DNA of 64,000 bases from Leucobacter tardus (GCF_017583045.1 NZ_JAGFBF010000005.1:248001-312000), one strand, 5' to 3'. Counted from the first letter of the stretch, positions 10,137 to 19,348 are shown. Numbers and translations are program-made. Notes: generated by a model not told the origin, from the sequence alone.

Positions 10137-10263
10137 GCAATTCCTCTCTCTCGACGCGGATCGTTCCGCGTGCATACCCGACCAGGATACCGTGCGCGGG
10201 CGGGCAGCGTCTGCGTGGTGCGGAGCGCCGCGCGGCAGGGGCTCAGGATCGGTCGACGGAAGG

Positions 10264-10269
10264 TAGACT
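10264..10269 (+). promoter_or_regulatory. -10 box TAGACT upstream of erpA
   Basis: TAGACT 36 nt before the chosen ATG would start transcription near 10276, leaving a short leader with a ribosome-binding site. No good -35 hexamer is seen. Confidence 0.55.
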
Positions 10270-10305
10270 GGTGCAGACGGTTCCACGATGACAGAGGAGC
10301 GTGTA

Positions 10306-10674
10306 ATGAGCACCGAAACCATCACACCGACGACCGATACGGCGCCGGCACACCAGGTCGGCTTGTCCGACGCTGCACAGCAGAAGGTCAAGAGTCTGCT
10401 CGACCAGGAGGGTCGCGATGACCTGCGCCTCCGCATCGCCGTGCAGCCGGGCGGCTGCTCGGGCCTGATCTACCAGCTGTTCTTCGACGAGCGTCTGCTC
10501 GAGAACGACGCCGTCGTCGCCTTCGACGGCGTCGAGGTGGTCGTCGATCAGATGAGCATCCCGTATCTCAGCGGTGCGCAGATCGACTTCGAAGACACGA
10601 TCCAGAAGCAGGGCTTCACCATCGACAACCCCAACGCCCAGGGCAGCTGCGCCTGCGGCGACAGCTTCAGCTGA
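10306..10674 (+). CDS. erpA: A-type iron-sulfur carrier / insertion protein
   Basis: Delivers Fe-S clusters to apo-enzymes. The 122 residues show the HesB/IscA fold with the three conserved cysteines in PGGCSGLIY and the C-terminal SCACGDSF. ATG 10306 is chosen over ATG 10288 because AGAGGAG precedes it by 6 nt. The gene is just upstream of the cytochrome oxidase operon. The Fe-S targets in this window include GltB/GltD and the Rieske protein QcrA, but which are its clients is not shown. ErpA rather than IscA is inferred because actinobacteria usually keep one such protein. Confidence 0.9.
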   Translation: MSTETITPTTDTAPAHQVGLSDAAQQKVKSLLDQEGRDDLRLRIAVQPGGCSGLIYQLFFDERLLENDAVVAFDGVEVVVDQMSIPYLSGAQIDFEDTIQKQGFTIDNPNAQGSCACGDSFS

Positions 10675-10681
10675 CGCGCGA

Positions 10682-10726
10682 GCCCGTCAGAATTTTCACC
10701 ACGCCCGGTGCCGAGTTCTGACGGGC
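10682..10726 (+). terminator. Inverted repeat after erpA
   Basis: Eleven-base perfect repeat GCCCGTCAGAA (10682-10692) and TTCTGACGGGC (10716-10726), with an inner CACC/GGTG pair in the 23-nt loop. It starts 7 nt after the erpA stop and probably ends that transcript; it could also be a regulatory hairpin before ctaC. Confidence 0.55.
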
Positions 10727-10745
10727 CTGCTCAGCACGCTAAGCT
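10716..10745 (+). promoter_or_regulatory. Possible ctaC promoter
   Basis: TAAGCT at 10740-10745 with TTCTGA at 10716-10721 and an 18-nt spacer. This is a weak match to -35/-10. The resulting leader of about 55 nt would contain a 6-bp hairpin, GCCTGC/GCAGGC (10766-10783). Confidence 0.35.
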
Positions 10746-10807
10746 GTCAGGGAGTCATCAGCTTTGCCTGCCCGAGCGCAGGCGAGAAACGTTTCGAAAG
10801 GTATGCG

Positions 10808-11677
10808 GTGCGTTCCAATCGTCGAATGAAATGGGTTGCGGCCCCGGTGGCATTGGCGGCTGCGCTCGCCCTCGCCGGCTGCACCCCCGAGCAGCAGCGC
10901 GGCTTCTTGCCGGAGGGTTCCGAGGGAGCCACCAATCACACGGACGGCATCACGGGTCTGTGGGTGACTTCGTGGATCGTGCTGCTCGCTGTCGGCGTCA
11001 TCACGTGGGGCCTCATCATCTGGGCGACGGTCGCGTACCGCCGTCGGAAGGGCCAGACGGGCCTGCCGGTGCAGATGCGCTACAACATGCCGATCGAGGT
11101 GTTCTTCACGGTCGTCCCCGTCATCCTGGTGCTCGGCTTCTTCGCGTTCACCGCTCAGGAGCAGACGAAGATCGAGACGCGCGAGGAGAACCCCGACAAC
11201 ATCGTCGAGGTCTTCGGCAAGCGCTGGGCGTGGGACTTCAACTATGTGAACGACGACGTGCATTTCTCCGGCGTTCAGGTGGAGACCGATAGCGAAGGAT
11301 CGCCGAAGGAAGAGACCATGCCGGTCCTCTACCTGCCGGTCGACCAGACGACGGAGATCCGTCTCGAGACGCGCGACGTAATCCACTCCTTCTGGGTGGT
11401 CGAGTTCCTCTACAAGAAGGACATGATCCCCGGCCAGACCAACTACATGACGTTCACGCCCGAGAAGACCGGTACTTTCACCGGGAAGTGCGCCGAGCTC
11501 TGCGGTGAGTACCACTCGATGATGCTCTTCGAGGTGCAGGTGCTCGAGCAGGACGAGTACGAGCAGAAGATCGCCGAGCTTCGTGCGAACCCGGAGAACC
11601 AGGGCCTGGCCCCTGCCGACCTGAACCCGAATCAGGATCGCTTCTTCGGTGACGAGGCCGAGGCGCACAACGAGTAA
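10808..11677 (+). CDS. ctaC: Cytochrome c oxidase subunit II
   Basis: CuA-bearing subunit of the aa3 oxidase, taking electrons from the bcc complex. The 289 residues begin with a lipoprotein signal (lipobox LAGC, Cys25), two membrane spans (about 48-70 and 95-115) and an extracytoplasmic cupredoxin domain with WAWDFNY and the CuA ligands in CAELCGEYHSMM. GTG 10808 is chosen for the GAAAGG about 6 nt upstream; ATG 10826 would shorten the signal peptide. It is first gene of ctaC-ctaD-ctaF; ctaE lies in a separate convergent operon with qcrCAB, as is usual in actinobacteria. Confidence 0.96.
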   Translation: MRSNRRMKWVAAPVALAAALALAGCTPEQQRGFLPEGSEGATNHTDGITGLWVTSWIVLLAVGVITWGLIIWATVAYRRRKGQTGLPVQMRYNMPIEVFFTVVPVILVLGFFAFTAQEQTKIETREENPDNIVEVFGKRWAWDFNYVNDDVHFSGVQVETDSEGSPKEETMPVLYLPVDQTTEIRLETRDVIHSFWVVEFLYKKDMIPGQTNYMTFTPEKTGTFTGKCAELCGEYHSMMLFEVQVLEQDEYEQKIAELRANPENQGLAPADLNPNQDRFFGDEAEAHNE

Positions 11678-11695
11678 CGAGAGAGACGCTGGATC

Positions 11696-13327
11696 ATGAA
11701 AAAAGGTAACGTCGTCGTCTCGTGGATCACGTCCACAGACCACAAGGTGATCGGATACATGTATCTGATCAGCTCGGTGGTGTGGTTCCTCATCGGCGGG
11801 CTCATGGCGCTCCTCATCCGTGCGCAGCTGTTCGCGCCCGGACTGGAGATCATCCCCACTAAGGAGCAGTACAACCAGCTCTTCACCATGCACGGCACGA
11901 TCATGCTGCTGATGTTCGCGACGCCGCTCTTCGCCGGTTTCGCGAACGTCATGATGCCGTTGCAGATCGGCGCCCCTGACGTCGCCTTCCCGCGACTCAA
12001 CGCCTTCGCGTTCTGGCTGTACACGTTCGGCTCGCTCATCGCCGTCGGCGGCTTCTTGACCCCGCAGGGCGCGGCCTCGTTCGGATGGTTCGCCTATGCG
12101 CCGCTCTCCGATATGACATTCTCTCCGGGCGTCGGCGGCAATCTCTGGGTGCTCGGGCTCGGTATCAGCGGGTTCGGCACGATCATGGGCGGTGTCAACT
12201 TCATCACCACGATCATCACGATGCGCGCGCCGGGCATGACGATGTGGCGTATGTCCATCTTCACCTGGAACACGCTGGTGACCTCGATCCTCGTGCTCCT
12301 CGCGTTCCCGGTGCTCGCGGCTGCGATGTTCGGCCTCGCGGCCGACCGCATCTTCCACGCGCAGATCTACACCGGAGAGGGCGGAGCCATTCTGTGGCAG
12401 CACCTCTTCTGGTTCTTCGGTCACCCCGAGGTGTACATCATCGCGCTGCCGTTCTTCGGCATCGTCTCCGAGATCTTCCCGGTGTTCAGCCGCAAGCCGA
12501 TCTTCGGCTACAAGACCCTCATCTACGCGACGATCGCGATCGCCGCGCTGTCGATGACGGTCTGGGCGCACCACATGTACGTCACCGGTTCGGTCCTCCT
12601 GCCGTTCTTCGCCCTCATGACGATGCTCATCGCCGTGCCGACGGGTGTGAAGATCTTCAACTGGATCGGAACCATGTGGCGCGGGTCGATCACGTTCGAA
12701 ACTCCGATGCTCTGGTCGCTCGGCTTCCTGGTGACGTTCGTCTTCGGTGGACTCACCGGTGTCATCCTGGCGTCGCCCGCACTCGACTTCCACCTCTCCG
12801 ACACCTACTTCGTGGTCGCGCACTTCCACTACGTGGTCTTCGGTACCGTCGTCTTCGCGATGTTCGCCGGCTTCTACTTCTGGTGGCCGAAGTGGACGGG
12901 CAAGATGCTCAACGAGCGCCTCGGCAAGATCCACTTCTGGATTCTGTTCGTCGGTTTCCACACCACCTTCCTCGTGCAGCACTGGCTCGGCGTCATGGCC
13001 ATGCCGCGGCGCTACTACACGTACCTGCCCGAGGACGGCATCACGTGGGGCAACCAGGTGTCCACGGTGGGTGCCATGATCCTCGGCGCGTCGATGATCC
13101 CGTTCCTTCTGAACGTGTACATCACGGCGCGTCGCGCGCCGAAGGTCGAGGTCAACGACCCGTGGGGCTTCGGCCGCTCGCTGGAGTGGGCGACGTCGTG
13201 CCCGCCGCCGCGCCACAACTTCACCTCGATCCCGCGTATCCGCACCGAGTCGCCGGCGTTCGATCTCAACCACCCTGAGGTCAGCGGCATCGAGCAGCCG
13301 GCACGCCCGGTCACGGCCCAGCACTAA
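11696..13327 (+). CDS. ctaD: Cytochrome c oxidase subunit I
   Basis: Catalytic haem a/a3-CuB subunit that reduces O2 and pumps protons. The 543 residues have about twelve membrane spans and all metal-ligand motifs: [10 protein letters not shown] (haem a His), [10 protein letters not shown] (CuB His and the cross-linked Tyr), AHHMYVTG (two CuB His) and [10 protein letters not shown] (haem a3 and haem a His). The C-terminus is shorter than in some actinobacterial homologues. It lies 18 nt after ctaC and 21 nt before ctaF, in one transcript. Confidence 0.97.
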   Translation: MKKGNVVVSWITSTDHKVIGYMYLISSVVWFLIGGLMALLIRAQLFAPGLEIIPTKEQYNQLFTMHGTIMLLMFATPLFAGFANVMMPLQIGAPDVAFPRLNAFAFWLYTFGSLIAVGGFLTPQGAASFGWFAYAPLSDMTFSPGVGGNLWVLGLGISGFGTIMGGVNFITTIITMRAPGMTMWRMSIFTWNTLVTSILVLLAFPVLAAAMFGLAADRIFHAQIYTGEGGAILWQHLFWFFGHPEVYIIALPFFGIVSEIFPVFSRKPIFGYKTLIYATIAIAALSMTVWAHHMYVTGSVLLPFFALMTMLIAVPTGVKIFNWIGTMWRGSITFETPMLWSLGFLVTFVFGGLTGVILASPALDFHLSDTYFVVAHFHYVVFGTVVFAMFAGFYFWWPKWTGKMLNERLGKIHFWILFVGFHTTFLVQHWLGVMAMPRRYYTYLPEDGITWGNQVSTVGAMILGASMIPFLLNVYITARRAPKVEVNDPWGFGRSLEWATSCPPPRHNFTSIPRIRTESPAFDLNHPEVSGIEQPARPVTAQH

Positions 13328-13348
13328 GGCTCCGAGGAGACACCCGAT

Positions 13349-13774
13349 ATGAAGTCCAACATCGTCATCTTCTGGATCCTGACGGCGTACCTGGTCCTGG
13401 TCGCAGGCGTGTACGCCGTATGGAATCACTTGGAAGGCAACGCGTTCCAGTGGCCCGTATTCGTTCCGATTCTGCTGTCGGGCGCCCTCACAGCGTTCAT
13501 CGCGTTCTACCTCGGACTGGCGAAGCGCAAGCAGGGTGGGCAGCTGGTCGAGGACATGGAGCACGCGGACATCGACGACGGCGACCCCGAGCAGGGCGAG
13601 TTCAGCCCCTGGAGCTGGTGGCCGCTCGTTCTCGCCTTCGCCTGTTCGGTCGTCGTGCTGGGTCTCTGCATGAGCTGGGGCTTCTTCTGGCTCAGCTTCT
13701 TCACCGCACCCCTCGTCCTGGTCGCGGTCGTCGGCTGGGTGTACGAGTACTACCGCGGGTACTTCGCGCGCTAA
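13349..13774 (+). CDS. ctaF: Actinobacterial cytochrome c oxidase subunit IV
   Basis: Small membrane subunit specific to the actinobacterial bcc-aa3 supercomplex. The 141 residues form about four membrane spans (NIVIFWILTAYLVLVAGVYA, a pair in the middle and FFTAPLVLVAVVGWVY), with an acidic loop MEHADIDDGDPEQGEF. The start is backed by GAGGAG before ATG 13349. It follows ctaD by 21 nt and is followed by a GNAT gene 12 nt later. Confidence 0.93.
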   Translation: MKSNIVIFWILTAYLVLVAGVYAVWNHLEGNAFQWPVFVPILLSGALTAFIAFYLGLAKRKQGGQLVEDMEHADIDDGDPEQGEFSPWSWWPLVLAFACSVVVLGLCMSWGFFWLSFFTAPLVLVAVVGWVYEYYRGYFAR

Positions 13775-13786
13775 GGCGGTTCGAAC

Positions 13787-14230
13787 ATGACAGTGAAAAT
13801 CCGGCGGGGTGTGCCCGACGACGCTCAGGCGCTGTTCGACCTTGCGCTGCAGTATCAGACCGGGCGCGACGCGATCGGTCGCGACGAGTTCAACATCGCT
13901 CTCGACAATGTGCTGCGCAAGCGCGATCACGAGACGAACGTGCTCTTCGTCTCAGAGATCGACGGTACGGTCGTCGGCTACTCGCTGATGACCGTCTCGC
14001 GCCTGCTGCACGCCGCGGGCCTCACCGCGCATCTGCAGGAGATCGTCGTCGACGAGTCGGCTCGCGGCCACGGAGTCGGCGACCGTCTCGTGCAGGCCAA
14101 CGAGCACTATTGCATGGGCAGAGGCGTGCGACAGCTCTCCGCATCGACCTCGCGCATCGGTTCGTTCTTCAACCATCGCGGGTTCGAGGTCCAGGGCGAG
14201 CACTACCGGAAGGTGCTCGATCTCGAGTGA
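13787..14230 (+). CDS. GNAT family N-acetyltransferase
   Basis: A 147-residue single-domain acetyltransferase. The acetyl-CoA pyrophosphate loop is visible as VDESARGHGVGDRLV (R-x-x-G-x-G near 90), preceded by the usual beta strands (TNVLFVSEIDGTVVGYSL). The substrate cannot be told from sequence. It sits 12 nt after ctaF with an AAGGCGG ribosome site, so it appears to be co-transcribed with the oxidase genes, and its TGA overlaps the GTG of the next gene by 3 bases. A respiratory role is not implied by the family. Confidence 0.85.
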   Translation: MTVKIRRGVPDDAQALFDLALQYQTGRDAIGRDEFNIALDNVLRKRDHETNVLFVSEIDGTVVGYSLMTVSRLLHAAGLTAHLQEIVVDESARGHGVGDRLVQANEHYCMGRGVRQLSASTSRIGSFFNHRGFEVQGEHYRKVLDLE

Positions 14231-14658
14231 CCACGTCACCGCGTCGACCACGACGCAAGCCCGGAGAGAACCGGGAGCGTCTCCTGGAGGCCGGACTCAT
14301 CGAGTTCGGCCTCTTCGGCTACCACGGCGCCAGTACAGCCGCGATCGCCGCGCGCGCTGAAGTGCCTCAGCCGCATGTCTACGCGAGCTTCGCCACCAAG
14401 CAGGAGCTCTTTGTCGCCTGCTGCGCCCGGGCGCTGACAGCGCCGAGTGACCGGGAAGTGCCGTCCACGGACATGCCTCGACGCTTCCCAGCACCCGCAC
14501 GAGTACGCTCCCGTTTCCTCCTGCAGGCATTCGCAGCCGCACGCAACCCGCAGCTCAGCGACGCACTCACACCGCTCCTGAGGACCTACCTCGCCCAGTC
14601 TCAGTCGGACGACTTCGCCGAAGATCTCACCAGAGGAGCGCACGACCTCCTGCCGTGA
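14227..14658 (+). CDS. Short TetR-family regulator, possibly truncated
   Basis: A 143-residue protein with a complete TetR helix-turn-helix at about 10-56 (LIEFGLFGYHGASTAAIAAR...PQPHVYASFATKQELF, quoted in part) but a short ligand-binding part; the family is usually about 190-210 residues. GTG 14227 overlaps the GNAT stop. After the TGA at 14656 the same frame stays open for 27 codons with coding-like base use (including PVVRDRFFEVARDGDAAF) to a second TGA at 14740. Either the C-terminus is naturally short or the gene has acquired an early stop. Confidence 0.7.
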   Translation: MTTSPRRPRRKPGENRERLLEAGLIEFGLFGYHGASTAAIAARAEVPQPHVYASFATKQELFVACCARALTAPSDREVPSTDMPRRFPAPARVRSRFLLQAFAAARNPQLSDALTPLLRTYLAQSQSDDFAEDLTRGAHDLLP

Positions 14659-14956
14659 CCGGACGCCGACCCCGTCGTTCGCGATCGTTTCTTCGAGGTC
14701 GCCCGTGACGGCGACGCGGCCTTCTGTACGGAGCGGCAATGATCCGCTTGCGCCCCGGGCACCAGTGCATCGGGTCGCGCACCCGTCGTCGCGCCCCGTG
14801 GTGCGGACCCCATTCGACCCGGCAGTCACGACCAGGGCCGAGTACTGCGCGGTGCCGACCGGTGGTAAGACGCGCGATCGGAGCTCCACGCCCGCGGTGG
14901 GGGGACGAGGCCGGGGAGCGTCCCTCACTGGCTGGCCCGCAGATCGACTCATGCGG

Positions 14957-14985
14957 CCGCCCGCACCGGTGGTCGGTGCGGGCGG
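14957..14985 (+). terminator. 12-bp hairpin, end of the ctaCDF transcript
   Basis: Perfect repeat CCGCCCGCACCG (14957-14968) and CGGTGCGGGCGG (14974-14985) with loop GTGGT. It is the first strong hairpin downstream of the plus-strand oxidase operon. Confidence 0.7.
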
Positions 14986-15060
14986 TGGGGGGCGATACCC
15001 TCGGCTCGTCGACGACGAGGCGCGCGGTGCGCGTATGACACTGCTGCAGTGGTACGACGA

Positions 15061-15096
15061 AGGGGGTGGGCTGCGCATGTGCGCCGCCCACCCCCT
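15061..15096 (-). terminator. Hairpin terminator after qcrB
   Basis: Eleven-base perfect repeat AGGGGGTGGGC (15061-15071) and GCCCACCCCCT (15086-15096), 18 nt past the qcrB stop on the minus strand. It can act in both directions. Confidence 0.8.
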
Positions 15097-15113
15097 CCTG
15101 AGGAGCTCAATTC

Positions 15114-16724
15114 CTAGTGGTGACCATCCTGGCTGTCGATCTCGCCCTGTCCCGGCGGGACGATGCGATCTTCGAAGAACCAGCGGCTGAAGCCGGCGCG
15201 CAGTCGCTGCGTGAGCGGAATGCGACCCTGGTCGTTCGGCCGCAGCATCAGCGGCGCGTAGTCGGAGTAGCTGACAAGCTCCCAGCGCTCGTACTCGCTG
15301 ACCGGCTTGTGCACCTCGATGTACTCGCCGCCGGGAAGGCGGACGATGCGACCCGACTCATACCCGTGGAGGGCGATCGAACGATCCTTCTTCTGCAGAC
15401 CGAGGCAGATGCGCTTGGTGAGGAAGTATGCGATGAACGGCCCGAACACCAGGCAGAACTGCAGCGCGTGGATCACGCCCTCCATCGAAAGCTGGAAGTG
15501 CGTCGCCATGAGGTCCGAACTGGCACCCGCCCACATGACGCCGTAGAACGTCACACCCGCCGCACCGATGGCGGTGCGGGTCGGCGCGTTGCGCGGGCGG
15601 TCGAGAATGTGGTGCTCGCGCTTGTCGCCGGTGATCCAGGCCTCGATGAACGGGTATGCCGCTACGAGGACGAGGAAGATACCGATGAGGGCCAGCGGGA
15701 TGAGCATGTTCCACGACCAGGTGTAGCCGAACCACTCGGTCTCGAGACCCGGCGGCACCAGGCGGAGCATGCCGTCGGCGAAGCCGATGTACCAGTCTGG
15801 CTGGGTACCGGCAGAAACGGGGGAGGGGTCGTAGGGACCATAGTCCCAGATGGCGTTGATGCCGAAGAATGAAGCGATCAGCAAAATCACACCGAAGACG
15901 ATGAAGAAGAAGCCACCGGCCTTCGCCGCGTACACGGGGAGCACGGGGAAGCCGACGACGTTCTGCTGCGTCTTGCCCGGGCCGGGGTACTGCGTGTGCT
16001 TGTGAATCACCACGAACGCGAGGTGCAACGCGATGAAGAGGATCACCAGCGCCGGGAGCACCATGATGTGCAGCATATAGAGACGTCCGACGATGTCGGT
16101 TCCGGGGAACTCTCCTCCGAAGAAGAAGTAGGAGAGATAGGTGCCGACGACCGGGATCGCCTTGATGATGCCGTCGATGATCCGGAGACCGTTGCCCGAG
16201 AGCACGTCATCGGGGAGAGAGTATCCCGTGAAGCCCTCGGCCATGGCGAGCACGAAGAGCACGAATCCGATGACCCAGTTGAGCTCGCGCGGCTTGCGGA
16301 ACGCACCCGTGAAGAAGATGCGAAGCATGTGCAGCCCGATCGAGGCGACGAAGAGCAGCGCCGCCCAGTGGTGCACGTGTCGCATGAGCAGACCGCCGCG
16401 CACCGAGAACGAGATGTCCAGTGTCGATGCCATAGCGACCGACATCTCCACACCCTTCATGGGGGTGTACGGGCCGTTGTAGTGCACCTCGGCCATTGAG
16501 GCCTGGAAGAAGAGCGTCAGGAACGTGCCCGAGATCAGGATGACGACGAAGCTGTACAGGGCGACTTCACCGAGCAGGAACGACCAGTGGTCGGGGAAGA
16601 CCTTGCGGCCGAATTCCTTGACGGCGACGCCGACCTTCGTGCGGTCGTCGATGTAGGTCGCGGCCTTCGAGGTGAAACGGCTCGAGTTGCTCGCGGCGGG
16701 TTTCGTAGTTGCGGTGCTGCTCAC
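15114..16724 (-). CDS. qcrB: Cytochrome bc1 complex cytochrome b subunit
   Basis: Di-haem cytochrome b of the bcc complex, oxidising menaquinol. The 536 residues include the haem ligand helices (RHVHHWAALLFVASIGLH and the LHLAFVVIHKHTQ region), the quinol-site PDWY form of the PEWY motif (QPDWYIGF) and a C-terminal extension of about 120 residues after the last span, typical of actinobacteria. The GTG start overlaps the qcrA stop by 4 bases (GTGA), so the pair is translationally coupled. It is the last gene of ctaE-qcrC-qcrA-qcrB. Confidence 0.97.
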   Translation of the reverse strand: MSSTATTKPAASNSSRFTSKAATYIDDRTKVGVAVKEFGRKVFPDHWSFLLGEVALYSFVVILISGTFLTLFFQASMAEVHYNGPYTPMKGVEMSVAMASTLDISFSVRGGLLMRHVHHWAALLFVASIGLHMLRIFFTGAFRKPRELNWVIGFVLFVLAMAEGFTGYSLPDDVLSGNGLRIIDGIIKAIPVVGTYLSYFFFGGEFPGTDIVGRLYMLHIMVLPALVILFIALHLAFVVIHKHTQYPGPGKTQQNVVGFPVLPVYAAKAGGFFFIVFGVILLIASFFGINAIWDYGPYDPSPVSAGTQPDWYIGFADGMLRLVPPGLETEWFGYTWSWNMLIPLALIGIFLVLVAAYPFIEAWITGDKREHHILDRPRNAPTRTAIGAAGVTFYGVMWAGASSDLMATHFQLSMEGVIHALQFCLVFGPFIAYFLTKRICLGLQKKDRSIALHGYESGRIVRLPGGEYIEVHKPVSEYERWELVSYSDYAPLMLRPNDQGRIPLTQRLRAGFSRWFFEDRIVPPGQGEIDSQDGHH

Positions 16725-17836
16725 TTGAGGCGCTCCCAGAAGCTCGGGCCGACAGGTTCGTGGAAATCGCTCTGGGCGACGAGGTAGCCCTCATCGTCCA
16801 CCGTGATCGGCAGCTGCGGGAGCGGACGCTTCGCCGGACCGAAGATGACCTTCGCGTGCTCGGAGACGTCGAACTGCGACTGGTGGCAGGGGCAGAGGAG
16901 GTGGTGCGTGTGCTGCTCGTAGAGCGCCACCGGGCAGCCCACGTGCGTGCACACCTTCGAGTAGGCGACGATGCCGTTGTAGGACCAGTCCTTGCGGTCG
17001 TCGTCTTCCTTGAGGTCCGACTGGTCGAGACGCATGAGGAGGACGATGGCCTTCGCCTTGGCATCCAGCAGCGTGGCACTGCCGCCGCGCTCGTCGAGGC
17101 TGAGCTCCTCGAAGTCGCTGTGGTTCAGGGTCTCGGGAATCACGTGGAACGCTGAACCGATGGTGACTTCGCTCGCGCGGATCGGGACACCCGAGGGGTC
17201 GCGAGCGAGTCGCACACCGGACTCCCACATCGTGTGCTTGAGCAGCTGGACCGGGTCGCGGTCCTGCGGCGCGAGGCTGCGCAGGAGGGTGACGCCGGGA
17301 AGCGGGAACGCGATCAGCGCGCCGATGAGGCTGTTGCGAACCAACGAGCGTCGCGAGAAGCCGGACTCCTCGTCGGCGATCCGGAAGACCTCGGCGGAGT
17401 CCTGACGGACCTCTTCCGAACTCGAGACCGGGTGGCGCTCGTCGATCGACTCGTGGTCGGCCATGAGCGCCTTGCCCCAGTGGACCGCACCGATACCGAG
17501 AGCGAGCAGACCGAGGGCCATGCCGAGGCCCACGAACAGCGTGTGCAGGCGGATGTCGAGCAGCTCGCCCGATTCCATCGGGAAGAACATGTAGGCGAGC
17601 ACTGCGCCCAGGCTCCCGACGATCGACACGTAGAAGAGGGTGTAGACGGTGCGCTCGGCACCTTTCGCCTTCTTCGGATTGGTGTCGGTGACGCGCTGAC
17701 GGTGCGGGGGAAGACCCGGGTTCTGCACAGCATCGGCCGCGATGACCGCCGTACCAGCGGACACCCCGCCGTCACCGTGGCCATGAGCGGCGACAACGGC
17801 GCCGTCGGTGCCGTTGTTCTGCTCTTCCTCTGCCAT
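16721..17836 (-). CDS. qcrA: Rieske iron-sulfur subunit of the bc1 complex
   Basis: [2Fe-2S] protein that moves electrons from menaquinol to QcrC. The 371 residues have a polar N-terminus, three membrane spans (about 75-240, the actinobacterial arrangement) and a C-terminal Rieske domain with CTHVGCP and CPCHQSQFD as cluster ligands. ATG 17836 is chosen because AAGGAG lies about 6 nt before it; an ATG 24 nt further upstream (MSQESRSN) lacks a site. Confidence 0.96.
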   Translation of the reverse strand: MAEEEQNNGTDGAVVAAHGHGDGGVSAGTAVIAADAVQNPGLPPHRQRVTDTNPKKAKGAERTVYTLFYVSIVGSLGAVLAYMFFPMESGELLDIRLHTLFVGLGMALGLLALGIGAVHWGKALMADHESIDERHPVSSSEEVRQDSAEVFRIADEESGFSRRSLVRNSLIGALIAFPLPGVTLLRSLAPQDRDPVQLLKHTMWESGVRLARDPSGVPIRASEVTIGSAFHVIPETLNHSDFEELSLDERGGSATLLDAKAKAIVLLMRLDQSDLKEDDDRKDWSYNGIVAYSKVCTHVGCPVALYEQHTHHLLCPCHQSQFDVSEHAKVIFGPAKRPLPQLPITVDDEGYLVAQSDFHEPVGPSFWERLK

Positions 17837-17882
17837 GTTGCTCCTTGATTCCTGACTCATGAAACTCTGCGAACTCCGATGA

Positions 17883-18689
17883 CTAGTTCGACTTCGCGGT
17901 GACCCACACGGTGAGGCCGACGATCGCGCCGAGGCCCAGCACCCAGATGAACATACCCTCGGCGACCGGGCCGATCGAACCGAGCGAGAAGCCGCCGACG
18001 GTGGGCTCGTTCTCGAGGTACTTGAGGTACGAGATGATGTCCGCCTTGTCCTGGGGGGACAGGTTGGCATCGTTGAAGACGGGCATGTTCTGCGGTCCGG
18101 TGACCATCGCTTCGTAGATGTGCGATGGCTCGACGCCGCCGAGCGGGGGAGCGAACTTGCCCTCCGTCAGGGCGCCGCCCGCGGCGGCCACGTTGTGGCA
18201 CATCGCGCAGTTGATCCGGAAGAGGACGCCGCCGTTGGCGATGTCGTTGGAGTCGTCCGCGGTGAGGTACTGCGCCTCGGGCAGTCCGGGTCCCGGGGCG
18301 AGCGAGGCGACGTATGCCGCCATCTGGAGCGTCTGCTCCTCGGTGAACTGCTTCGGCTTCACCATGCCCTGCGGGCCCTGGTAGGCGAGCGGCATACGGC
18401 CGGTGTCGACCTGGAAGTGCACTGATGCGGCGCCCGAGCCGATGAGCGACGGGCCCTCTTCAGTGCCCTGCGCTCCCGTGCCGTGGCAGGTCGCGCAGTT
18501 CGCCCCGAAAAGCTTGCGACCCTCTTCGATGGTCTGCTGCGAGGTCAGGTCGACCTCGGCGGTGGCGGAGGTCTGGCTGAAACCTGCATACGCGGCGCCC
18601 GTGACGAGCAGGCCGACCGCGACGAGTGCGGCGGTGGCCAGGGGATGCCGTCGACCTGACTTTCGAACGTTTTTCTTGGCGCGAGCCAT
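17883..18689 (-). CDS. qcrC: Di-haem cytochrome c subunit of the bc1 complex
   Basis: Membrane-anchored c-type cytochrome with two haem sites, CATCH (about residue 65) and CAMCH (about 165), replacing a soluble cytochrome c and feeding CuA of the oxidase directly, as known for actinobacterial supercomplexes. The 268 residues start with a basic segment and a signal or anchor span (ALVAVGLLVTGAAYAGF) and end in a second span (FIWVLGLGAIVGLTVWV). ATG 18689 has AGGAGA upstream. It lies 23 nt after ctaE. Confidence 0.96.
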   Translation of the reverse strand: MARAKKNVRKSGRRHPLATAALVAVGLLVTGAAYAGFSQTSATAEVDLTSQQTIEEGRKLFGANCATCHGTGAQGTEEGPSLIGSGAASVHFQVDTGRMPLAYQGPQGMVKPKQFTEEQTLQMAAYVASLAPGPGLPEAQYLTADDSNDIANGGVLFRINCAMCHNVAAAGGALTEGKFAPPLGGVEPSHIYEAMVTGPQNMPVFNDANLSPQDKADIISYLKYLENEPTVGGFSLGSIGPVAEGMFIWVLGLGAIVGLTVWVTAKSN

Positions 18690-18712
18690 GATGTCGATTT
18701 CTCCTGACCGGT

Positions 18713-19348
18713 CTAGAGGATGTCGAGAACGTAGATGACGAAGAACAGGATGATCCACACGATGTCAACGAAGTGCCAGTAGTACGACACGACGATGGCG
18801 GAGGTCTCCTCCTTGTGGCCGAAGTTCTTCACGGCATAGATGCGTCCGATGACCAGCAGGAAGGCGATCAGCCCGAGCGCCACGTGGATGCCGTGGAAGC
18901 CGGTGGTCATGTAGAACGCGGAGCCATAGGGATCCGAGGGGAGGGTGATGCCCTCCGAGACGAACGTGGCGTACTCCCACACCTGCCCGGACACGAAGAC
19001 CGCGCCCATGAAGAAGGTCAAGTAGAACCACTCGACGGTGCCCCAGTTACGGGGGCTGGCGCCCGTCGCACGCGGCTGGCCGCGCTCGGCGGCGAAGACA
19101 CCGGCCTGGCAGGTGAATGAGGAAGCCACCAGGATCAACGTGTTGATCAGCGCGAACGTGAAGTTGTGCTTCTCGACTTGCTCGGCCCAGAGCTCTGGGT
19201 TCATGGCGCGCAGCGTGAAGTAGATCGCGAAGAGCCCCGCGAAGAACATGACCTCGCTGCCGAGCCACACGATCGTACCGACGGCGACCGTATTCGGTCG
19301 CTGCACCGTGGGCACGGCTGACTGGGTATTCATAGTGGTCGTCGTCAC
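18713..19348 (-). CDS. ctaE: Cytochrome c oxidase subunit III
   Basis: Structural membrane subunit of the aa3 oxidase. From GTG 19348 it is 211 residues, with five membrane spans and the family motifs [26 protein letters not shown] and [11 protein letters not shown]. Two starts are possible: GTG 19348 lies 6 nt after a CATAAT -10 box (leaderless), and ATG 19333 lies 14 nt after GGAGGAG (206 residues). I prefer the GTG because many genes here have the same geometry. It is the first gene of the ctaE-qcrCAB operon. Confidence 0.94.
   Translation of the reverse strand: MTTTTMNTQSAVPTVQRPNTVAVGTIVWLGSEVMFFAGLFAIYFTLRAMNPELWAEQVEKHNFTFALINTLILVASSFTCQAGVFAAERGQPRATGASPRNWGTVEWFYLTFFMGAVFVSGQVWEYATFVSEGITLPSDPYGSAFYMTTGFHGIHVALGLIAFLLVIGRIYAVKNFGHKEETSAIVVSYYWHFVDIVWIILFFVIYVLDIL

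Larger units (their letters stand above)
14659..15113. other. 455-nt gene-free stretch between convergent operons
   Basis: No gene is supported here. The first 84 bases are an in-frame continuation of the upstream tetR reading frame. The middle (about 14745-14950) has open frames on both strands but no ribosome site, no family resemblance and low-complexity translations. The last part holds two hairpin terminators, one for each converging operon. It may be a decayed gene remnant. Confidence 0.6.

Noticed and set aside
10739-13930. Very long open frame (1,063 codons) on the minus strand across ctaC, ctaD and ctaF
   Set aside because: It is antisense to three unmistakable oxidase subunits, its translation is a low-complexity run of Glu, Arg, His and Asp, and it has no ribosome site. 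High-GC codon bias produces such shadow frames.
14705-15190. Open frame of 161 codons on plus between tetR and qcrB
   Set aside because: It runs through both terminator hairpins and into the end of qcrB, lacks a ribosome site and resembles no family.
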